From: Cryomorpha ignava | GTDB lineage: Bacteria > Bacteroidota > Bacteroidia > Flavobacteriales_D > Cryomorphaceae | Direction: 5' to 3' | Assembly: GCF_010686655.1 (NCBI RefSeq) | Contig: NZ_JAAGVY010000006.1 | Location: 94,230-158,229 of the forward strand | Length of the DNA: 64,000 nucleotides | Shown here: positions 18,793-27,661 of the stretch, one piece after another | Layout of the letters: every line of letters starts with the position of its first letter | Position numbering within the stretch: position 1 is the first letter of the stretch | Program-made: the position numbers and the translations under genes | Notes under the pieces: generated by a model | What the model was told of the DNA's origin: nothing | Database searches by the model: none | Seen by the model: the letters and a program-made list of their open reading frames with translations, nothing else

Positions 18793-20340
18793 TTAATGCA
18801 CCCCAGCCATCCATCTTTTAATAATTGGCGAAAGCAATATGGCCACAACGCCTATAGCAAGCGTTATCGCTCCAAAGCCAGCATATACCGATGCATAAGA
18901 ATACAACTGCTGAAAGGCATCACCTTTTTCAAAAGTTGTAGTAGGATCAAGTCCTGAAATTAGGTGAGTCAAATCTCCAAAGTAGCCCTGGGCAAAATAA
19001 TTGGCATCGCCTTTTACGGCTGTGAGCTTGGCGATTTTTCCTGCAAAAAAATGTCCGTAAAAGGAAGATGAGAAGAATACACCCATTATAAACGCCAGGT
19101 ATTTTGGCGGTGAAAGCTCTGTCATTTTTGAGAGCCCTATTGGCGAGATAAGCAACTCGCCAACGGTGAGAATAAAGTAACCAAGAATGAGATAAAACAT
19201 AGGCGTTTTAGCAAATTCATCGGCTTGATGACCACCAAGAGCGAAGACCAAAAAACCAACACCGAGTAAAACAAGACCCAGACCAGCTTTAATGGCCGAG
19301 TTTGGATTCATTTTCTTGACCGATAGCTTTGTCCACATCCATGAAAAGGGAATAGCCAAAGCAATAATGAAGAAGGAGTTGATGCTATTGGTTTGTGCTG
19401 CATTCATGCCAACGAGCGCCACATTTCTATCTGCAAAAAGTGTTAGCGAACTTCCAGCTTGCTCAAAAATAGCCCAGAAAAGCGACATGAGAATAGTGAA
19501 ATAAGCGGTAACAAGGAGTTGTGTTTTTGCCTTTCCGGAAACGGAGCGGTAGATGTAAATCATAGCACCGATAATAAAAAAGGTAGCTACCCAAACGATG
19601 TAATGCTCTATCTCATTGTATTTTATAACGAGAGCAAAAAGTGGAATCGACGCGAATGAAGCCAGATAAATTATTTTTTCTCGGCTTATCCCAGCAAATT
19701 TTAGTGCTAGCCCTGCATTTTTTGGCGGAAGCCCTTCTTCGCCAAAAGTATCGGTTTTAAGTCCGCGGGTAAAGGTGAAAAGTCCGGCAAGCATCCCTAT
19801 TCCCGCAAGGGTAAAGCCATAATGCCAGCCGTAAAGCTCTGCTATCCATGCACAAACGAGCGGCGCGAGAAAACCGCCAATATTAATTCCCATATAGAAA
19901 ATGGTAAATCCGGCGTCGCGGCGTTTGTCATCTTGATCGTACAGCGTTCCCACGAAAGTGGAAATATTGGGTTTGAAAAATCCATTACCGACTATTAGCA
20001 ATGCAAGCGAACCGTAGAAGAAAATAGGGTGTTCGATGGCCAGAAAAAAGTGGCCCATTGCCATAAGAATTCCGCCGAGCACAATAGATTTTCGATAACC
20101 CAAATAATGATCGGCAACGAGCCCGCCAATAAGTGGAGTAAAATAGACCAAGGACATATAAGCGGCAAAAATTCCAAACGACATTTCGTCAGAATAAATG
20201 AGTTGCTTGGTCATGTACAGCACAAGCAAGGCACGCATTCCGTAGAACGAAAAGCGCTCCCACATTTCTGCGAAAAACAAGTAAAAAAGTCCTTTGGGGT
20301 GGCCGAATAGTTGGGGGCGATCTATGTGGTTTGGCATCAT
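18793..20340 (-). CDS. POT/PTR family proton-coupled oligopeptide transporter
   Basis: 515-residue inner membrane protein with about 14 hydrophobic segments. It imports di- and tripeptides with protons. The family motif E-x-x-E-R-F-x-F/Y-Y-G is present as EMWERFSFYGMRALLVLYM (about residues 26-44). The second signature DHYLGYRKSIVLGG lies after TM2, and a conserved FYMGINIGG in TM5 marks the PTR2 domain. The start used is the first of two adjacent ATGs. No regulator or peptidase is adjacent. The gene ends against a 12-bp tandem repeat, and no classical terminator was seen. Confidence 0.93.
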   Translation of the reverse strand: MMPNHIDRPQLFGHPKGLFYLFFAEMWERFSFYGMRALLVLYMTKQLIYSDEMSFGIFAAYMSLVYFTPLIGGLVADHYLGYRKSIVLGGILMAMGHFFLAIEHPIFFYGSLALLIVGNGFFKPNISTFVGTLYDQDDKRRDAGFTIFYMGINIGGFLAPLVCAWIAELYGWHYGFTLAGIGMLAGLFTFTRGLKTDTFGEEGLPPKNAGLALKFAGISREKIIYLASFASIPLFALVIKYNEIEHYIVWVATFFIIGAMIYIYRSVSGKAKTQLLVTAYFTILMSLFWAIFEQAGSSLTLFADRNVALVGMNAAQTNSINSFFIIALAIPFSWMWTKLSVKKMNPNSAIKAGLGLVLLGVGFLVFALGGHQADEFAKTPMFYLILGYFILTVGELLISPIGLSKMTELSPPKYLAFIMGVFFSSSFYGHFFAGKIAKLTAVKGDANYFAQGYFGDLTHLISGLDPTTTFEKGDAFQQLYSYASVYAGFGAITLAIGVVAILLSPIIKRWMAGVH

Positions 20341-20415
20341 CGAGTTTTATATTTTGCTCAATGATATTGGATCACCAATTAGTTAGCACACGGAATAATA
20401 AAGTAAAACAAATTT

Positions 20416-21582
20416 TTATCCTTTGTGAGGTTCTGTTGTTGAGTTACAATTACTCACAATGGTTTTATAGCTTTGATTTTCAGACATCTTCAAAAATTCT
20501 TGCAGCAATCCTTTTTCAATATCGATTGTATCTGGAAGAAGGCGCAAGCGGTATTTACCCTCGCCAAGAAAGGTAAAAAGGTCTTTACGGTCCAGACGAT
20601 CATCGCCCTGCAATTTTAAAATCTCATTGATATTGTCCGGAATTCTTGTCACGTAAGCCTGACTTTTAATTTCACCTCCACTACTCACGTCGAGGCATTG
20701 ATTATCGCCTTCGCCAAACTTGCGTCTGATAGAAAATTTCAGCAAGTTTTTGAACTGTGTGGTTTTAGATCCGAAATCGATTTCGACGCCTTGAATATTC
20801 TTAGATGGAATGCTCAAAACAATCCTTGACCAGTCAGTGAAATGCAGTCTTATTTCGGCGGGCTTTGGTGTGTTGGCAAGTTCTATAACCCAGCTTGCAG
20901 CCAAAACTAAAAACAAGGCAATGAGCGATGTTTTTGAAATTAGCTTTATGAGATAAGATTCAAAATTATTGTTCCAATTTACCACTACTTGTGGAAATTG
21001 AGATAAGAACATGGATGCGATAATAAGAAGAGAAAGCACCGCGACGACCTGAAGTCGACGGTGATTAAACGTTCTGTAAAGGGTATATCCTAATATTCCC
21101 GAAAGGAAAAAAGAGAAAATCAAATCGGGTATGGCATTTACTTGAATAAGCAAGTTTCCCATAGTAATGGGATCTTCGGTCAAAAGAATAGATAGCAATG
21201 CCACCACGAGAACCAGAATTGTGAGGATAGAACGACTTCTTTTATTACGATAAATAAACTCTGGAGCGTGATCGAAATAATAGAGCGCGAGCAGAAAGAA
21301 GATATTATTGAGAAGCGAAAAAGCTATTTGAAACGCAAAATCGACCTCGCGGTTAATTTGAGATAACGAGAATGCATAGCCCCAAATACCTGCGGCCACC
21401 CAAGTGAATAATGCGAAACTTAGAAAGATCAATCCCTTATCAACTCGCAGAAAATTTTCTTCATCTTCGATCTGGGCGCTAAATCTGCGCCGAATATTGT
21501 AGTAAATCGCAAAGAGTAGAATGGCTCCTATTAGAGATATTCCGCTGTGGGCGAGAAAGTGGAATTGGGCTACCGGCTGCAT
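20416..21582 (-). CDS. Seven-transmembrane protein with C-terminal cytoplasmic domain, unknown function
   Basis: 388 residues. Roughly seven hydrophobic helices fill residues 8-240 (for example SGISLIGAILLFAIYYNI and GLIFLSFALFTWVAAGIWG). The remaining about 150 residues form a soluble alpha/beta domain (LHFTDWSRIVLSIPSKNIQGVEIDFG) with no kinase, GGDEF or HTH motif that I can see. The layout recalls 7TM receptors in which a membrane sensor is joined to an output domain, but here the output domain is not recognised. Transcribed in the same direction as the POT transporter, about 75 bp upstream of it. Confidence 0.75.
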   Translation of the reverse strand: MQPVAQFHFLAHSGISLIGAILLFAIYYNIRRRFSAQIEDEENFLRVDKGLIFLSFALFTWVAAGIWGYAFSLSQINREVDFAFQIAFSLLNNIFFLLALYYFDHAPEFIYRNKRSRSILTILVLVVALLSILLTEDPITMGNLLIQVNAIPDLIFSFFLSGILGYTLYRTFNHRRLQVVAVLSLLIIASMFLSQFPQVVVNWNNNFESYLIKLISKTSLIALFLVLAASWVIELANTPKPAEIRLHFTDWSRIVLSIPSKNIQGVEIDFGSKTTQFKNLLKFSIRRKFGEGDNQCLDVSSGGEIKSQAYVTRIPDNINEILKLQGDDRLDRKDLFTFLGEGKYRLRLLPDTIDIEKGLLQEFLKMSENQSYKTIVSNCNSTTEPHKG

Positions 21583-21941
21583 GTGCCGAATATAGTTGAA
21601 ATTAGCTTATTCCTGGTTTTGTAGAGATCTTTTGGTTTTAAGCAAGAGATTTGCTTTGTGATGTAGTTAATTACGAATGTCGAATTACGGATTACGGAGC
21701 CGGATTCTGGCTTTGGTTAGATACTTTGACTTATCCGAGATCATCATTTTGAGAAAGATTCAGAGGTAATTACGAATTACGAATTTCAAATTACTTGGCA
21801 AGCCTTCTACTCTGCAAAGATGTTTGGGCTGTGGCTTGCTCATTCTATAACCAAGGAATGATGCTAACCGAATTCGTAATTACTAATTCGCAATTAATAC
21901 TAGAAGCTTGAATTAAAGTAACTGATTTGCTACCTTTGGGT
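21583..21941. other. Gene-free region with AATTACGAATT inverted repeats
   Basis: No gene. A 13-bp perfect inverted pair, GTAATTACGAATT (21766-21778) and AATTCGTAATTAC (21871-21883), frames about 90 bp. Further partial copies of the same word lie near 21667-21700 and 21779-21795. It sits immediately before hicA. Confidence 0.7.
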
Positions 21942-22130
21942 GTGAATTCAAAAGAACTTGAAAAACGAGTAATAGCTATAGATTGGTTTTTTGATCGTCA
22001 AAAGGGAAGCCACAAGATATTCAAACATCCCACAATTGAGGGCTTTCTTGTGATACCTTTTCATGGATCAAAAGATATACCGATTGGTACATTAAATAGC
22101 ATTCTAAAAAAAGCAGGATTAAAAAAGTAA
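21942..22130 (+). CDS. hicA: HicA-family toxin (mRNA interferase)
   Basis: 62-residue double-stranded-RNA-binding-like toxin that cleaves mRNA when free of its antitoxin. The core RQKGSHKIFKHP holds the catalytic histidine (GSH), and the C-terminus IPIGTLNSILKKAGLKK is the family hallmark. The start is GTG at 21942 (VNSKELEKRV), matching the usual HicA N-terminus; longer TTG starts add nothing recognisable. Its stop is 2 bp from the hicB ATG, the usual toxin-first order. An inverted repeat in the upstream gap could be its operator. Confidence 0.88.
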   Translation: MNSKELEKRVIAIDWFFDRQKGSHKIFKHPTIEGFLVIPFHGSKDIPIGTLNSILKKAGLKK

Positions 22131-22132
22131 AT

Positions 22133-22531
22133 ATGAAAACATTGAATGTAATAATAGAAAGGAATGCGGACGGGTTTTTTGCTTACACAGACGAAATAGA
22201 CGGATGTGTGGCTGGCGGCAATACATATATTGAAGTGAAAACAAATTTTGAAGAAATTCTGGACATGTTCTTGCAAGAAGATACTTTCTTAGCCAATGAA
22301 TTTGCCAATGGATATAAACTGAAATTTAACGTAAGTTTAGAATCTGTTTTCGAGTTGATACCCGAAGTCAATATAAGTCAATTGGCAAAGTCCGGAGGAC
22401 TCAACGCTAGTTTGTTAAGACAGTATGTTTCTGGTTCTAAGAAAGCATCGGAAAAACAAGCCCAAAAAATTATGTCGGCTTTAAACAAGCTTTCAGAAAA
22501 GATCGAGACTATTTCTTTGAATACCATTTAG
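22133..22531 (+). CDS. hicB: HicB-family antitoxin with C-terminal HTH
   Basis: 132 residues. The N-terminal degenerate RNase H-like HicB fold (NVIIERNADGFFAYTDEIDGC, residues 5-25) binds and blocks HicA. The C-terminal part (about 80-125; ISQLAKSGGLNASLLRQYVSG) is a Xre-like helix-turn-helix that probably represses the operon. It directly follows hicA, so the pair looks complete and intact. HicAB modules act in stress response, plasmid or phage maintenance and are often recently acquired. Its neighbours are chromosomal genes. Confidence 0.88.
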   Translation: MKTLNVIIERNADGFFAYTDEIDGCVAGGNTYIEVKTNFEEILDMFLQEDTFLANEFANGYKLKFNVSLESVFELIPEVNISQLAKSGGLNASLLRQYVSGSKKASEKQAQKIMSALNKLSEKIETISLNTI

Positions 22532-22639
22532 TCAAATTTATACTCAAAATCTTTTTTCGCCTTGGATAAATGGCAAAAGAGGTCACCCATTGCCTTTGAT
22601 TTTTTGCAAACATATAATACGCCAACTCAAAAAAACAAA

Positions 22640-23515
22640 TCACTCCAAAACCCCAAATTTCCCAGAGTTAAAATCATTCATTGCATCAACAATTTCCTGG
22701 CGGGTATTCATCACAAATGGCCCGTGTGCCGCAATAGGTTCGTGCAATGGCTCACCGCTCAAAACAAGAATCACCGCATCTTCGAGCGCTTCAATCGTAA
22801 AGGTTTCCCCTTCGTTTTCGAATAGTGCAAAATGATCTGTTTCAATTGTTTCTTCATCATTTATCTTTGCACTTCCCTCTATTACCAGTAAAGCTGTATT
22901 GTAATCGGCTGGAAATGAGAATTCCACTTTTCCACCTTTGCTGAGGCGGGCATTCTGCATATTAACCGGCGAAAATGTAGTAGCCGGGCCGGTCGAATCT
23001 TTAAATTTTCCGGCGATTATTTCCACAGAACCTGCATTATCAGGAAGCTCATATTTGGTCATTTTATCTTTAGAGATCGCCTGATATTTTGGTTTTGACA
23101 TTTTATCTTTTGCGGGAAGGTTAACCCAAAGCTGCACCATTTGAAAATCGCCACCTTCTTTGCTGAAATTTTCTTCATGATATTCTTTGTGCAGCACACC
23201 CGAAGCGGCAGTCATCCACTGCACGTCGCCTTTGCCAATTATTCCACCGCCACCGCTGCTATCGTGATGGGCTACTTTGCCTTCGTAGGCAATGGTCACG
23301 GTTTCAAATCCGCGGTGCGGGTGCACTCCCACTCCTCGTGGCGTATCAATAGGCGGAAAATAAAACTTTGAATTATAATCGAGCATAATGAATGGATCCA
23401 TACGCTGCATATCTAAGCGGTAAGCACTTGGAATAAAGTTGTGTACTCTAAATCCATCGCCTACATAATGTGGCTCGGGTGGTGGCACAATCACTTCTAC
23501 TTTTCGCTTTTTCAT
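22640..23515 (-). CDS. Pirin family protein
   Basis: 291-residue bicupin. The N-terminal cupin keeps all four metal ligands of human pirin: H65 and H67 in HPHRGFET, H109 and E111 in LHKEY. The segment GKGDVQWMTAASG is also typical. Bacterial pirins bind Fe(II) and some have quercetinase activity; the physiological substrate is usually unknown. Alone on its strand between hicB (convergent) and an AAA ATPase (divergent). Confidence 0.92.
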   Translation of the reverse strand: MKKRKVEVIVPPPEPHYVGDGFRVHNFIPSAYRLDMQRMDPFIMLDYNSKFYFPPIDTPRGVGVHPHRGFETVTIAYEGKVAHHDSSGGGGIIGKGDVQWMTAASGVLHKEYHEENFSKEGGDFQMVQLWVNLPAKDKMSKPKYQAISKDKMTKYELPDNAGSVEIIAGKFKDSTGPATTFSPVNMQNARLSKGGKVEFSFPADYNTALLVIEGSAKINDEETIETDHFALFENEGETFTIEALEDAVILVLSGEPLHEPIAAHGPFVMNTRQEIVDAMNDFNSGKFGVLE

Positions 23516-23728
23516 TTCTGAATGATTTTAATTTTGATGCAAAAATACAACCGTAGATTATTATAAATTGTTCGGGTTGAGGTGCGACTGTCATAGAGAC
23601 AATTATATTAGGAACTTATGATGATGGATTTCATATTTGGTAAATTAAAATCCCTCCTTCCCTACCAATCAGACCTGCTTGTCTAAAGAAAAGGAGTTTT
23701 TTGTTTATAATGATAAACATATTTGATC

Positions 23729-23736
23729 TATATTTG
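23729..23736 (+). promoter_or_regulatory. Promoter -7 box for the AAA ATPase gene
   Basis: TATATTTG, an exact TAnnTTTG match, 18 nt before the ATG at 23755. The surrounding sequence is very AT-rich. Confidence 0.55.
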
Positions 23737-23754
23737 TAAATAACAATAAACAAA

Positions 23755-24945
23755 ATGCAAGATTTAATACAGCGTTACATTCAAAAACTGCAAAAACAAA
23801 GATCAAGTTTTCAGCGTTCGGCTTACCATTTTCTGGAAGAAAATCACAGGCTAATTGGGATAAAAGGTGCCAGAGGTACCGGTAAGACTACCTTGCTACT
23901 TCAGTTTGCAATGAACCAAACGAATTATGAATCAGATGTTCTATATGCCAGTTTAGATAATTTTTATTTTTCCAATCACCGGCTATATGCATTGGCTGAA
24001 GAGTTTTCAAAAAGAGGAGGACGGATATTGCTTTTAGATGAGGTTCACAAATACGAAGGATGGGCAAGAGAACTAAAGAATATTTATGATGATTTTGACG
24101 AGCTCAAAGTAATTTTTACCGGCTCTTCATTATTAGAAATTCTCGATGCAAAAGCTGACCTAAGTCGACGTGCTATTGTGTTTGAAATCCAAGGTTTATC
24201 GTTTAGAGAATTTCTGGCCATAGAGCACGGAATCCAGCTTTCTCATTATAGCCTCGATGAACTAATTAATAATCATGCAGAAATATCACAAACCATTGTC
24301 ACTGATATAAGGCCATTTCAGTTTTTCAAAGACTACCTTGAATATGGATATTATCCTTTTTTTAAAGAATCTAAAGAACTGTATCCGCAGAAACTGGAAG
24401 CAGTTGTAAACTTAATATTACAAATAGAATTGCCACAACTACGCAAGTTTGATATTTCGAACTTGTCTAAAATGAAAAAATTACTTGTTGTTTTGGCAGA
24501 ATCAGCACCCTTCAAACCAAATATCTCCAAATTAAGTGAAAGGACTAAAATCAATAGAGTCTCTTTACTTCAGTATGTGTATTATCTTCAGGAAGCGGGC
24601 CTCACACGCAACCTTTTTAAGAACGCAAAAGGCATTACTGTTTTTCAAAAACCGGAAAAATTGTATTTAGATAATACCAACCTTAGTTATTTATTTAGTC
24701 GCAATCTGGATATGGGTGCAGCGCGGGAAACGTTTTTTGTAAACCAGCTAAGCCACTTCCATCAAATTGAATATGCCGAAAAGGGCGATTTCTTAGTGGA
24801 TGGAAAATTTACCTTCGAAGTGGGAGGACGCAACAAATCACGAAAGCAAATTATCAATGTACCATCGTCATACAGAGCTCTCGACGATATTGAATATGGA
24901 ACAGGAGAAGCAATTCCTCTTTGGCTTTTTGGTTTTCTCTATTGA
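23755..24945 (+). CDS. AAA-family ATPase with C-terminal DUF4143-like domain
   Basis: 396 residues. Walker A is GARGTGKTT (about 38-46), Walker B is RILLLDEVHKYEGW (about 90-103), and sensor 1 is VIFTGSSLLEI. A winged-helix-like middle follows (SKLSERTKINRVSLLQYVYYL). The C-terminal DFLVDGKFTFEVGG with its D, E and G residues recalls the PD-(D/E)xK-like end of the AAA_14/DUF4143 family. These proteins are widespread, often mobile, and of unclear function. The gene is preceded by its own promoter box, and its AT content is higher than that of neighbouring housekeeping genes. Confidence 0.87.
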   Translation: MQDLIQRYIQKLQKQRSSFQRSAYHFLEENHRLIGIKGARGTGKTTLLLQFAMNQTNYESDVLYASLDNFYFSNHRLYALAEEFSKRGGRILLLDEVHKYEGWARELKNIYDDFDELKVIFTGSSLLEILDAKADLSRRAIVFEIQGLSFREFLAIEHGIQLSHYSLDELINNHAEISQTIVTDIRPFQFFKDYLEYGYYPFFKESKELYPQKLEAVVNLILQIELPQLRKFDISNLSKMKKLLVVLAESAPFKPNISKLSERTKINRVSLLQYVYYLQEAGLTRNLFKNAKGITVFQKPEKLYLDNTNLSYLFSRNLDMGAARETFFVNQLSHFHQIEYAEKGDFLVDGKFTFEVGGRNKSRKQIINVPSSYRALDDIEYGTGEAIPLWLFGFLY

Positions 24946-24990
24946 TATTTACAAATAGTAAATTATCTTTTACATCCAGAAAAATTCCCA

Positions 24991-25018
24991 AAAGAAAAAG
25001 CCCTTCACAAGAAGGGCT
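24991..25018 (-). terminator. Rho-independent terminator after the metal-binding lipoprotein gene
   Basis: AGCCCTT paired with AAGGGCT, 6-nt loop, followed on the minus strand by a T-rich tail. It lies 23 bp past the stop at 25041; the AAA gene converges from the other side. Confidence 0.8.
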
Positions 25019-25040
25019 CGAAATAAAAATATCAATTGAA

Positions 25041-25553
25041 TCAGAACAGCCTTACCAGCACACTAAATACATTTGGTAATTTGTAGCGCACTACCGGCTT
25101 GTAAGAAACCTCATTGATGCCTTCTTTAACTTTGGCATCTTTTGCAGCCAATTTATAATGCGTAACCTTAACTGCTTTCACTTTATAAATTCCATCTGCA
25201 ATAGCATTTACGGCAGCGATCATCTCTTTTTCAGAAATTACTTTTGAATCGTACTCTACATTGGCAAAGCTTTCTTGATCTATTTCGGTAAATTCAATTT
25301 CAACATCCTTTACGCCATTTAATTCTTTGAGCGTTTTAGCAATTTTTCCTCCGCACATCATTTCGCACGACATTCCGTCTATGGCAAGGCTGGCGACCAA
25401 TCTTTCATCTCCATCGGCAACTGCATCGGCATACGTAATCTCGGTATTATCAGAGGTTTCAGTCGTTGCAGTACCATTATTTTCGCAAGAAGAAGCAAAA
25501 TTTAATATTCCGAATACAAGAAATAGATTGAGTAAACTTTTCATATTTTTCAT
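25041..25553 (-). CDS. Lipoprotein with a heavy-metal-associated (HMA-like) domain
   Basis: 170 residues. The signal peptide ends in a lipobox (LNFASSC, cysteine about 23), so the protein is membrane-anchored outside the cytoplasm. Residues about 52-125 follow the HMA fold (beta-alpha-beta-beta-alpha-beta). The metal loop reads GMSCEMMCGGKI, giving C-x3-C instead of the classical C-x2-C. The tail (KPVVRYKLPNVFSVLVRLF) is short and hydrophobic. It may bind copper or another soft metal in the periplasm; no P-type ATPase is adjacent. The first ATG was used; an alternative lies three codons in. Confidence 0.85.
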   Translation of the reverse strand: MKNMKSLLNLFLVFGILNFASSCENNGTATTETSDNTEITYADAVADGDERLVASLAIDGMSCEMMCGGKIAKTLKELNGVKDVEIEFTEIDQESFANVEYDSKVISEKEMIAAVNAIADGIYKVKAVKVTHYKLAAKDAKVKEGINEVSYKPVVRYKLPNVFSVLVRLF

Positions 25554-25665
25554 AAGGCTGCTCGTTTGGGTGCAGGAATAACACTATTCAATTCAGGTCA
25601 AAAATACAAAAATACGACATACACGGGCAAGAATATTCTTAGCTTCGCAGCCTATTTTCGAAATT

Positions 25666-26553
25666 TTGGCATCAACCAAGCAGTGGATCTTTTTGGTATT
25701 ACTCGCTCTAACCTGGGGCAGCTCGTTCATTTTAATGAAGCGCGGCCTGTTCGCACCAGACGGTTCAGAACTTTTTTCGGGCATTCAGGTTGGTGCCATG
25801 CGCATTGTTTTTGCCGGCTTATTTCTATCTCCGCTGGCACTAAAAAACATTAAACTACTGCGCAATGGAAAGGTGTGGTTTCTCCTGATTGTTGGCATTT
25901 GCGGAAACGCACTTCCAGCTTTCTTATTCGCTACAGCGCAAACCCATATACCCAGTGCACTGGCAGGAATGCTAAATGCCACAGTGCCCCTTTTCAGCCT
26001 CATTATTGCCTATTTCATCTTTAAAGTAAAAGTAAACAAATGGCAGATCACAGGTCTTTTTATCGGACTTTTTGCGGCTGTAGGTTTACTTATAAGCAGC
26101 GGTGGCACTGCAAATCAACCGGTAAGCTTAGGCTATGCACTGCTTATTTTGGTTGCAACCTTATGCTATGCAATTAGCCTCAACACCATCAAGCAATTTT
26201 TAAAAGTAGAATCGGCCATTGCAATTACATCTCTCGCCTTGCTTTTGGTAAGTCCGGCCGGGTTGATTATACTTTTAAGTACAGATTTTATTCCTCGCCT
26301 TTCGGCAAATGAATTTGCATTACAAGGCATCGGGGCAGTAGCCATCTTGGGAATTGTAGGCACAGCTCTGGCGCTTATTTTATTCAATCAGCTTGTAAAA
26401 GATACAAACACGATATTTGCATCATCAGTTACCTACCTCATTCCATTGGTTGCAATTGCATGGGGACTGCTTGACGGTGAACTCGTTAAACCATCACAAA
26501 TAACCTTTGCACTTATCATGCTTGGAGGTGTATTATTAATAAATCGCAAATAG
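25666..26553 (+). CDS. EamA-family (DMT superfamily) transporter
   Basis: 295-residue membrane protein with two EamA repeats of about five TM helices each. The N-terminal WIFLVLLALTWGSSFILMK is the family opening, and the second repeat ends LLDGELVKPSQITFALIMLGGVLLINRK. Relatives export amino acids or other metabolites (RhaT/YdcZ-like drug/metabolite transporters); the substrate is not known here. No in-frame ATG precedes the first TM, so TTG at 25666 is taken as start. It lies upstream of the rplU promoter and is probably transcribed alone. Confidence 0.88.
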   Translation: MASTKQWIFLVLLALTWGSSFILMKRGLFAPDGSELFSGIQVGAMRIVFAGLFLSPLALKNIKLLRNGKVWFLLIVGICGNALPAFLFATAQTHIPSALAGMLNATVPLFSLIIAYFIFKVKVNKWQITGLFIGLFAAVGLLISSGGTANQPVSLGYALLILVATLCYAISLNTIKQFLKVESAIAITSLALLLVSPAGLIILLSTDFIPRLSANEFALQGIGAVAILGIVGTALALILFNQLVKDTNTIFASSVTYLIPLVAIAWGLLDGELVKPSQITFALIMLGGVLLINRK

Positions 26554-26563
26554 TTAGAAAGTA

Positions 26564-26594
26564 TTTGCGCTACAAAGATTAATACGTATATTTG
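26564..26594 (+). promoter_or_regulatory. Promoter of rplU-rpmA, near-perfect Bacteroidota consensus
   Basis: TTTG at 26564-26567, then exactly 19 bp, then TATATTTG at 26587-26594. This matches the Bacteroidota sigma factor consensus TTTG-N19-TAnnTTTG exactly. The rplU ATG follows 42 nt later. Confidence 0.85.
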
Positions 26595-26636
26595 CCGCCC
26601 TTTTAGAATCATATATTATAAACACGCCAAAGAGCT

Positions 26637-27347
26637 ATGTACGCAATTATCAACATCGCGGGGCAGCAATTTAAAGTAGAAAAAGACCAACAGATCTTTG
26701 TTCACCGTCTTCAAAATAAAGAAGGCGATAAGTTAACATTCGATCAAGTTTTGTTCGTTATTAACGGAGACAAAATGGAAGTTGGCGCCCCCGCTGTATC
26801 AGGTGCATCAGTTACTGCAAAAGTAATTGAGCACGTAAAGGGCGATAAAGTTATCGTCTTCAAAAAGAAACGCCGTAAAGGTTATCAAACCCGAAACGGG
26901 CATCGTCAACAATTTACTAAAATTGCTATTGACGGCATTTCGCTAAACGGAAAAAAAGTAGAAAAAGCGGAGACGCCAAAACCTGCTGAAGAAACCGAAG
27001 CTAAGAAAGCTGCTCCTTCTAAAAAAGAAGTAGAAGTAAGCGAAAATTTGGTAACACGTGCAGAGCATCGTGCAGACGAAGCTCACGTTGAGATCGACAT
27101 CGATAAAGTGCTTCACAGTATTGGCACTGCATTGAAAGCTGACGCAGATGATCTTAAATTGATCAACGGAATTGGGCCGGTTTACGAAGAAAAATTGAAC
27201 GAACTTGGTATTTATACCTTCGAGCAAATCAGTAAACTTAAGGCTGCAGACCGCGAAGAGCTTTCAGCTATTGACGGCATTACCCGCGACAAGATTGAAG
27301 ATGACGAATGGGTGAAGCAAGCCAAAGAGTTGTTGAAAAACAAATAA
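26637..27347 (+). CDS. rplU: 50S ribosomal protein L21 with C-terminal helix-hairpin-helix extension
   Basis: Residues 1-103 are ordinary L21 (YAIINIAGQQFKVEKDQ; FKKKRRKGYQTRNGHRQ). A charged Ala/Lys/Glu-rich linker follows (about 104-160). The last about 70 residues form a helix-hairpin-helix domain (DLKLINGIGPVYEEKLNELG, then LSAIDGITRDKIEDDEW). At 236 residues it is more than twice the Escherichia coli L21 length. As I recall, related Flavobacteriia carry similar extensions. The added domain is of a kind that binds nucleic acid without sequence preference. First gene of the rplU-rpmA operon under a strong promoter. Confidence 0.95.
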   Translation: MYAIINIAGQQFKVEKDQQIFVHRLQNKEGDKLTFDQVLFVINGDKMEVGAPAVSGASVTAKVIEHVKGDKVIVFKKKRRKGYQTRNGHRQQFTKIAIDGISLNGKKVEKAETPKPAEETEAKKAAPSKKEVEVSENLVTRAEHRADEAHVEIDIDKVLHSIGTALKADADDLKLINGIGPVYEEKLNELGIYTFEQISKLKAADREELSAIDGITRDKIEDDEWVKQAKELLKNK

Positions 27348-27378
27348 ACCGAAATTATTAATTAAAAAATTATAAGCC

Positions 27379-27645
27379 ATGGCTCACAAAAAAGGAGTAG
27401 GTAGTTCGAAAAACGGTAGAGAGTCGCACAGTAAGCGACTTGGAGTTAAAATATTTGGTGGGCAAGAAGCCATAGCCGGAAATATTATAGTTCGCCAACG
27501 CGGAACACCTCACAAACCGGGTGACAATGTAGGAGTGGGTAAAGACCACACACTTTTTGCATTAGCAGATGGAGTTGTTGAGTTCAGAAAGAAACAAGGT
27601 AATAAATCCTTTGTTTCAGTAGTTCCACATGAGAGCGTGAACTAA
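27379..27645 (+). CDS. rpmA: 50S ribosomal protein L27
   Basis: 88 residues with the N-terminal [19 protein letters not shown], which lies near the peptidyl transferase centre, and the core [10 protein letters not shown]. There is no cleavable N-terminal extension of the Firmicutes kind. It lies 31 bp after rplU and shares its promoter; a strong terminator follows. Confidence 0.97.
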   Translation: MAHKKGVGSSKNGRESHSKRLGVKIFGGQEAIAGNIIVRQRGTPHKPGDNVGVGKDHTLFALADGVVEFRKKQGNKSFVSVVPHESVN

Positions 27646-27661
27646 GTGATAAAATCATTTT

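Noticed and set aside
22562..22835. Two 81-87-codon plus-strand frames after hicB, considered as a third toxin-antitoxin component
   Set aside because: They run antisense into the pirin 3' end and their sequence is explained by pirin on the other strand.
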